The notes under the pieces were generated by a model. The model saw only the letters and a list, made by a program, of their open reading frames with translations. It made no database searches and was not told the DNA's origin. A stretch of DNA of 64,000 nt from Alphaproteobacteria bacterium. Its GTDB lineage: Bacteria > Pseudomonadota > Alphaproteobacteria > JAVJRE01. The stretch covers positions 239,214 through 303,213 of the forward strand of contig JAVJRE010000005.1 of NCBI GenBank assembly GCA_040218575.1, given 5' to 3'. Made by a program: the position numbers and the translations under genes. How positions within the stretch are numbered: position 1 is the stretch's first letter; each line of letters begins with the position of its first letter. This document shows, in pieces, positions 59,557 through 64,000 of the stretch.

Positions 59557-60297
59557 ATGCTCTGGCTGCGTTCGGTCCTGTTCAACACCCTCTTCTATGG
59601 CACCACGGCGGTGTTCGCCCTGATCTGTGCGCCGTTGCTGGCGGCGCCCCGCGATAGCGTACTGTGGCTGGCGCGCGCCTGGGCCTGGCTGGAGTTGTGG
59701 CTGCTGCGGTGTACGGCCGGGCTCGACACACGGTTTGAGGGTACGCCGCCGCAGGGGCCGGCTATTCTGGCGGTCAAGCACCAGTCCGCGTGGGAAACCA
59801 TTCTTATGGGTCTTCTGGCGCGGGACTTCGCGGTGGTGGTGAAACGGGAACTGCTGTGGATTCCCCTCTATGGCTGGTTCCTGGCGCGGACCGGGGCCAT
59901 TCCCGTGGATCGCGGCGCGGGGGCCTCGGCGCTACGGGATCTGCTGCGCCGGGGGCGGGCGGCTAGCCGGCAAAATCGTGTGATTGTCATTTTCCCCGAA
60001 GGCACCCGCACCACACCGGGCGACACGCGGCCCTATCATCCGGGTATCGCCGCGCTCTACGCCGCCCTTGACCTGCCGGTCATACCGGTGGCGCTGAACA
60101 GCGGGTGGTTCTGGCCGCGACGCAGCTTCCTGCGGCGGCCGGGCCGTATCACGATCCGCTACCTGCCGGCGATTCCCCCGGGCCTTACCCGCCGTGACTT
60201 TCAGCACCGTCTGGCCAGCGAACTGGAAGCCGGTGTCGCCGCCCTGGCGCCGGTCCATGCGCCGCATGGCTCCGCGCCCGGGAAAGCCTATACTTGA
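59557..60297 (+). CDS. plsC: 1-acyl-sn-glycerol-3-phosphate acyltransferase
   Basis: 246 residues. It makes phosphatidic acid by acylating lysophosphatidic acid at the inner membrane. The acyltransferase motifs are AVKHQSAWETILM (H-x4-E, a common alphaproteobacterial variant of H-x4-D), LARTGAIPVDRG, and VIIFPEGTRTTPGD-type sequence (FPEGTR). The N-terminus has one membrane segment. It follows the DUF218 gene by ten bases. Confidence 0.94.
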   Translation: MLWLRSVLFNTLFYGTTAVFALICAPLLAAPRDSVLWLARAWAWLELWLLRCTAGLDTRFEGTPPQGPAILAVKHQSAWETILMGLLARDFAVVVKRELLWIPLYGWFLARTGAIPVDRGAGASALRDLLRRGRAASRQNRVIVIFPEGTRTTPGDTRPYHPGIAALYAALDLPVIPVALNSGWFWPRRSFLRRPGRITIRYLPAIPPGLTRRDFQHRLASELEAGVAALAPVHAPHGSAPGKAYT

Positions 60298-60334
60298 CGC
60301 TTTCCGCATCCGCCGCCTCCGCAGGAGAACGTCT

Positions 60335-62221
60335 GTGACGGCCCCACTCTCTGTGCAGACCAGCGACAATACTCTCGCCCGGCACATCTGGGATCTGAAA
60401 TACCGCCTGCGCAACAGCGATGGTCAACCGCTGGACGCCACACCAGGTGACACTTGGAAACGGGTGGCCCGCGCCGCCGCCACGGTCGAAACCGACCAGA
60501 CTCTGTGGGCAGAGCGCTTTCACGCCATCATGGCCGACGGGCGTTTCCTGCCGGCCGGACGCATCCTGGCCGGGGCCGGCAGCGGCCGTGACGTAACCCT
60601 GTTCAACTGTTTTGTCATGGGCCGCATTCCCGATGACATGGCCGGTATCTTCGACCATCTGAAGGAAGCCGCGCTCACCATGCAGCAGGGCGGCGGCATC
60701 GGCTATGACTTCTCAACTCTGCGGCCACGCGGCGCGGTCGTTGCCGGTATCGGCGCCGATGCCTCGGGGCCGCTGTCCTTTATGGACGTCTGGGACGCCA
60801 TGTGCCGCACCATCATGAGTGCTGGCCGCCGGCGCGGTGCCATGATGGCCACCCTCAGCGCCGACCACCCGGACATCGAGGCATTTATCCAGGCCAAGCG
60901 TGAAGCGGGCCGCCTGCGCATGTTCAACCTGTCGGTTCTGGCGGGCGATGATTTTCTCGATGCGGTAAGAGCTGATCGCGCCTGGCCCCTGCGGTTCGGC
61001 GGTCGCACCTGGCGAACGGTGCGCGCCCGCGCCCTGTGGGACAGCATCATGCAGGCGACCTACGACTATGCCGAGCCGGGCGTGATCTTCATCGACCGGG
61101 TCAACCACCTGAACCGACTGGGCTATTGCGAGTCCATCCGCGCCACCAATCCCTGTGGCGAGCAGCCTCTGCCGCCCTACGGCGCGTGCCTGCTGGGGTC
61201 AATCAATCTGGCGCAACTGGTCGACGCCCCCTTCACGCCACGGGCGCGGCTGGATCATGAGCGCCTGGCCGACGCCGTCACCACCGCCGTGCGGCTGCTG
61301 GACGACATCATTGATGTGTCGCGCTTTCCCCTGCCGGCGCAGGCGGCGGAAGCCCACGCCAAGCGGCGCATGGGGCTCGGCGTCACCGGCCTCGCCAGCG
61401 CGCTCGTACTATGCGGCCAGGCCTATGACAGCGAAGCGGGACGCGCTCTGGCCGACGACTGGCTCGCACAGTTGAGCCGCGCCGCCTATCTCGCCTCCGC
61501 CGATCTGGCGGCGGAGAAGGGATCTTTTCCCCTGTTCGACCGCGATGCCCATCTGGCCCGGCTGGAAGAGCAGGGGGTGGCATCGGATGTGCGCGAAGCG
61601 GTGGCGGCGAAGGGGTTGCGTAACGGTCTGCTCACCTCCATCGCGCCGACCGGAACCATCTCGCTTCTGGCCGGCAATGTGTCGTCGGGCATCGAGCCGG
61701 TCTTCAGCCGCAGCTACCGCCGCCGCATACTGGAAAGCCCCGGCCAGGCGCGCGAGACCGTGGTGGAGGACTTTGCCTGGCGTCTGTGGCGCCAGACCCG
61801 CACGGCCGCTCAGCCCGCCGACCCGCCTGGCCTGGTCACCGCAGAAGATATTGCCCCGGCCGATCATGTGCGTATGCAGGCGGTTGCCCAGCGCCACATT
61901 GACAGCTCCATCTCCAAGACCATTAACGTGCCGCGCACCATGTCCTTCGCGGCGTTCAAGGATGTCTACCTGCTGGCCCACGAACTGGGATGCAAAGGGT
62001 GCACCACCTATCGCCCGAACGACATTACCGGTGCAGTCCTGACAGCCAGTCCGGTGGACCAGGACGACGCTGACGACCCCCATGCCGTGCCGCCGCCTGG
62101 TACGCCGCCGCCCATACCGCCGGTAGCGACGGCGGTCTGTCCCCGTTGCGGCGAGGCCGCGATTCAGCATTTGGAAAGCTGCGCGGTGTGCGCCCAATGC
62201 GGGTTCTCCGCCTGTGCCTGA
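60335..62221 (+). CDS. nrdJ: Adenosylcobalamin-dependent (class II) ribonucleoside-diphosphate reductase
   Basis: 628 residues from GTG 60335, decided by AGGAG at 60323-60327. It converts ribonucleotides to deoxyribonucleotides with a cobalamin-generated thiyl radical. Active-site residues are visible: Cys 92 in LFNCFVMG and the NPCGEQ motif at residues 272-277 (Asn, Cys, Glu). The MQQGGGIGYDFSTLRPRGA substrate loop is present, and GRRRGAMMATLSADHPDIEAFI is the finger-loop region. The C-terminus carries CKGC (553-556) and a zinc ribbon CPRCG ... CAVCAQCG, which is the usual NrdJ redox tail. There is no N-terminal ATP cone. Confidence 0.95.
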   Translation: MTAPLSVQTSDNTLARHIWDLKYRLRNSDGQPLDATPGDTWKRVARAAATVETDQTLWAERFHAIMADGRFLPAGRILAGAGSGRDVTLFNCFVMGRIPDDMAGIFDHLKEAALTMQQGGGIGYDFSTLRPRGAVVAGIGADASGPLSFMDVWDAMCRTIMSAGRRRGAMMATLSADHPDIEAFIQAKREAGRLRMFNLSVLAGDDFLDAVRADRAWPLRFGGRTWRTVRARALWDSIMQATYDYAEPGVIFIDRVNHLNRLGYCESIRATNPCGEQPLPPYGACLLGSINLAQLVDAPFTPRARLDHERLADAVTTAVRLLDDIIDVSRFPLPAQAAEAHAKRRMGLGVTGLASALVLCGQAYDSEAGRALADDWLAQLSRAAYLASADLAAEKGSFPLFDRDAHLARLEEQGVASDVREAVAAKGLRNGLLTSIAPTGTISLLAGNVSSGIEPVFSRSYRRRILESPGQARETVVEDFAWRLWRQTRTAAQPADPPGLVTAEDIAPADHVRMQAVAQRHIDSSISKTINVPRTMSFAAFKDVYLLAHELGCKGCTTYRPNDITGAVLTASPVDQDDADDPHAVPPPGTPPPIPPVATAVCPRCGEAAIQHLESCAVCAQCGFSACA

Positions 62222-62246
62222 CGACTCTTCAGGCCGGCGGCCGGCC

Positions 62247-63314
62247 ATGCGCCGAACCCTTGTCACCACCGGGGTCATCGTCCTGCTGGCAGCCACGGGC
62301 TGGACCGCCGGCTGGTTCGTTCTGGCCGGTCAGGCCCGCACAGCGTTGAACGACTGGGCCGCTCTCCGCCAGTCCAGCGGCCATGACGCGGCCTGGAGCA
62401 GCCTGACCCTTAGCGGTTTTCCCTTCACCCTTATGGCCAGGGCCGAGTCCGTACGCCTGTCGCTGGATACGCCGGCCGGCCGCGTCGCCGGGGTCTTCCC
62501 CACCCTGCAAGCGCGCGTCGCCGTGCCGCGCCTGGACCGGGTGACGCTGACCTTGCCGGCCGAGCAGCAGGTCAGCCTGTTGGGGCCGGTTGGCCAGGCG
62601 AGCCATGGCACCGCGCGCCTCCGGGACGGGCAGATCGTGCTTACCGGTCTTGGCGCCGGCGGTGGCAGAGCAACCCGCGCCATGCGCCTGACCACCGCTG
62701 ATGGCACGCTGATGAGCGAGGAGCAGCGCGTCACCTGGACTGTGTTGGACCTCACCGTGGTGAGCCGGGAGGAAGCGCCGCCGCCGGCCGACGACCCGCA
62801 CCGCGGTGAGACCGGCCGCCTCGCCCTGCATCTTGATGGCCTTGTGCTGCCGCCTGCCGCCGGCCCGTTGCACGACGCCGGGCTGACGCGCCTGGTCATG
62901 GAGGGCCGGCTGCTCGGCGCTCTGTCGTCAGGCCCGCCGCCGGCATCGCTCGCCCGCTGGAGTGAGGAAGGCGGCACTATAGAGATCGACACCCTGCAGC
63001 TTGTCTTTGGCGACTTCACGATGACAGCGGCCGGCAGTCTGGCGCTGGATGGCGCCATGCAGCCGGTAGGAGCGCTCTCCCTCAGTCTGATCAATCCCGA
63101 CCGGTTGATTGATCTTCTGGTGCGTCTCTCTCTTATGAACCCGCGCGACGCCCAGACCGTCAAGCTGGCGCTTGCTTTCCTCACCCGGCCGGACGGTAAT
63201 GGCCAGCGCCGTCTGGAAGCGCCACTTAGTCTGCAGGACGGCCGCGTCCGCCTGGGCCCCGTCAGTCTTCTGACTTTGCCGCGTCTGCGCTGGGTTCAGT
63301 CTCCGTCGGAATGA
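62247..63314 (+). CDS. DUF2125-family protein
   Basis: 355 residues from ATG 62247; a GTG at 62214 is in frame but overlaps the reductase stop. It has a single N-terminal membrane anchor (VTTGVIVLLAATGWTAGWFVLAG) followed by a large beta-rich periplasmic domain (SLTLSGFPFTLMARAESVRL). Late elements FGDFTMTAAGSLALDGAMQPVGAL and SLQDGRVRLGPVSLLTLPRL match the alphaproteobacterial DUF2125 family. Its structure recalls AsmA-type lipid-transfer beta layers, but function is not known. The 3' end overlaps the convergent tyrA gene by 53 bases. Confidence 0.88.
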   Translation: MRRTLVTTGVIVLLAATGWTAGWFVLAGQARTALNDWAALRQSSGHDAAWSSLTLSGFPFTLMARAESVRLSLDTPAGRVAGVFPTLQARVAVPRLDRVTLTLPAEQQVSLLGPVGQASHGTARLRDGQIVLTGLGAGGGRATRAMRLTTADGTLMSEEQRVTWTVLDLTVVSREEAPPPADDPHRGETGRLALHLDGLVLPPAAGPLHDAGLTRLVMEGRLLGALSSGPPPASLARWSEEGGTIEIDTLQLVFGDFTMTAAGSLALDGAMQPVGALSLSLINPDRLIDLLVRLSLMNPRDAQTVKLALAFLTRPDGNGQRRLEAPLSLQDGRVRLGPVSLLTLPRLRWVQSPSE

Positions 63315-64000
63315 AGCGGCCAGCCTGGCCGGCGGCAATGACGCCGCGGCGCAATTCGCGGGCGCGGCTGAAGAAGGCATGGAGCATTTCGCCATCGCCA
63401 TGGCGAATGGCGCGGCGCAAGGATACCAGCTCTTCACTGAAACGGCTGATCATCTCCAGCACCGCGTCGCTGTTCTTCAAGAACACATCGCGCCACATGA
63501 TCGGATCGGAGGCGGCAATACGGGTGAAGTCGCGAAACCCGCCGGCGGAGAACTTGATCGCTTCCGAGCGCATGTGATCTTCCAGATCACTCGCCGCCGC
63601 CACCATGGAATAGGCGATCAGATGCGGCAGGTGCGAGGTCATGGCGAGAATGCGGTCGTGATAGGCCGCATCCATGGTCTCCACATTCATTCCTGCCGCG
63701 CGCCACAGGGCGGCCACCGACTCCACCGCCGCCGCCGGCACATCATCGCCCGGCGTCAGAATGCACCAGCGATCCTGGAACAGGGCGGCGAAACCGGATT
63801 CAGGCCCGGAGTTCTCCGTACCCGCCACCGGGTGACCCGGCACCAGAGCGACGCCCGCCGGCAACAGCGGCGCCACATCGGCGATAACCGAGGCCTTGGT
63901 CGAGCCCACGTCACTGACAATGGCGCCCGGCGCCAGGCCGCTGGCCATGGCCCCGGCCGCAGCGGCCATGGCCCCCGGCGGCACACACAACATAACCAGG
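63262..64000 (-). CDS. tyrA: Prephenate/arogenate dehydrogenase (5' end cut by window edge)
   Basis: The gene is read leftwards and enters from beyond 64000, so the start is missing; 246 residues plus a partial codon are present. The visible part begins with LVMLCVPPGAM (end of the NAD domain) and continues with VSDVGSTKASVI, GHPVAGTENSGPESGFAALF (substrate-binding His), and DAAYHDRILAMTSHLPHLIAYS. It catalyses the oxidative decarboxylation that leads to tyrosine. In many alphaproteobacteria the gene upstream is a hisC-type aminotransferase, which matters because hisC is absent from the his operon here. Confidence 0.92.
   Translation of the reverse strand, partial: LVMLCVPPGAMAAAAGAMASGLAPGAIVSDVGSTKASVIADVAPLLPAGVALVPGHPVAGTENSGPESGFAALFQDRWCILTPGDDVPAAAVESVAALWRAAGMNVETMDAAYHDRILAMTSHLPHLIAYSMVAAASDLEDHMRSEAIKFSAGGFRDFTRIAASDPIMWRDVFLKNSDAVLEMISRFSEELVSLRRAIRHGDGEMLHAFFSRARELRRGVIAAGQAGRFIPTETEPSADAAKSED

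Noticed and set aside
59557-60297. Inactive acyltransferase because of H-x4-E in place of H-x4-D
   Set aside because: HQSxWE is a regular variant in bacterial PlsC proteins, and the FPEGTR motif is intact.

Overview
The window is GC-rich (high-GC codon third positions throughout), densely packed chromosomal DNA from an alphaproteobacterium, most probably a Rhodospirillales-like lineage. The reasons are the gene families and their order: a CpdR-type response regulator, DUF2125 and TIGR02302 proteins, a DUF3035 lipoprotein beside lspA-ileS, argH-lptM-lysA, HIG1/PduO/etfBA/hbdA, Coq7 (ubiquinone), and ftsEX next to a zinc-ribbon/DUF3426 protein. I see no phage, insertion sequence, integrase, CRISPR array or defence island. 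Most neighbouring genes overlap by 1-8 bases (ATGA or TGATG junctions), so operons are easy to follow.

Layout. 1-7885 (minus): two M16 peptidases, a lipoprotein, lspA, ileS, a short tandem-repeat region, ribF. 8137-11881 (plus): a small unknown protein, a GT4 glycosyltransferase, an EamA permease and an MFS exporter with a His-rich tail. 11889-13682: a secreted PA14 protein, a long intergenic region, then two paralogous 78-residue membrane proteins and a terminator. 13755-19782 (minus): a complete vitamin B12 uptake operon (btuB-btuF-btuC-btuD-tonB) behind a recognisable promoter and cobalamin riboswitch. 19933-24556 (plus): RND efflux adaptor and pump plus a HIT protein. 24590-30607: amidase, Fe-S protein, membrane/spermidine-synthase fusion, amidohydrolase, 2OG-Fe(II) oxygenase. 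30692-37269 (plus): a TrpR/YerC-type regulator with a palindromic operator, then hisG-hisD-hisB*-hisH-hisA-hisF-hisIE. 37292-37378: tRNA-Leu(CAA). 37443-44692: MATE pump, YqaA-like and DsbB-like membrane proteins, coq7, an HNH protein, a class III cyclase, two paralogous esterases and an AlkA-like glycosylase. 44714-49396 (plus): gluQRS, HIG1 protein, PduO cobalamin adenosyltransferase, etfB, etfA, 3-hydroxyacyl-CoA dehydrogenase, a small HhH protein. 49400-55659: TlpA, argH, lptM, lysA, TIGR02302. 55711-56936 (minus): cpdR and the zinc-ribbon protein. 57242-63314 (plus): ftsE, ftsX, a YdcF/ElyC protein, plsC, a B12-dependent ribonucleotide reductase, DUF2125. The last gene (minus, truncated by the right edge) is a prephenate/arogenate dehydrogenase.

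Two themes stand out. First, B12 economy: riboswitch-controlled import with its own TonB, a cobalamin adenosyltransferase, and a class II (adenosylcobalamin-dependent) ribonucleotide reductase all lie in 64 kb. Second, the histidine operon is remodelled. hisB carries a lysine-free N-terminal extension of about 208 residues, where hisC would be expected, and it looks like a decayed HisC. hisI and hisE are fused, and the operon begins with a YerC-type regulator behind a promoter overlapped by a 20-bp palindrome. I do not see a clearly new multi-gene system. The best leads are the HisC-like/HisB fusion, the paired small membrane proteins with their long 5' region, and the His-tailed MFS exporter.
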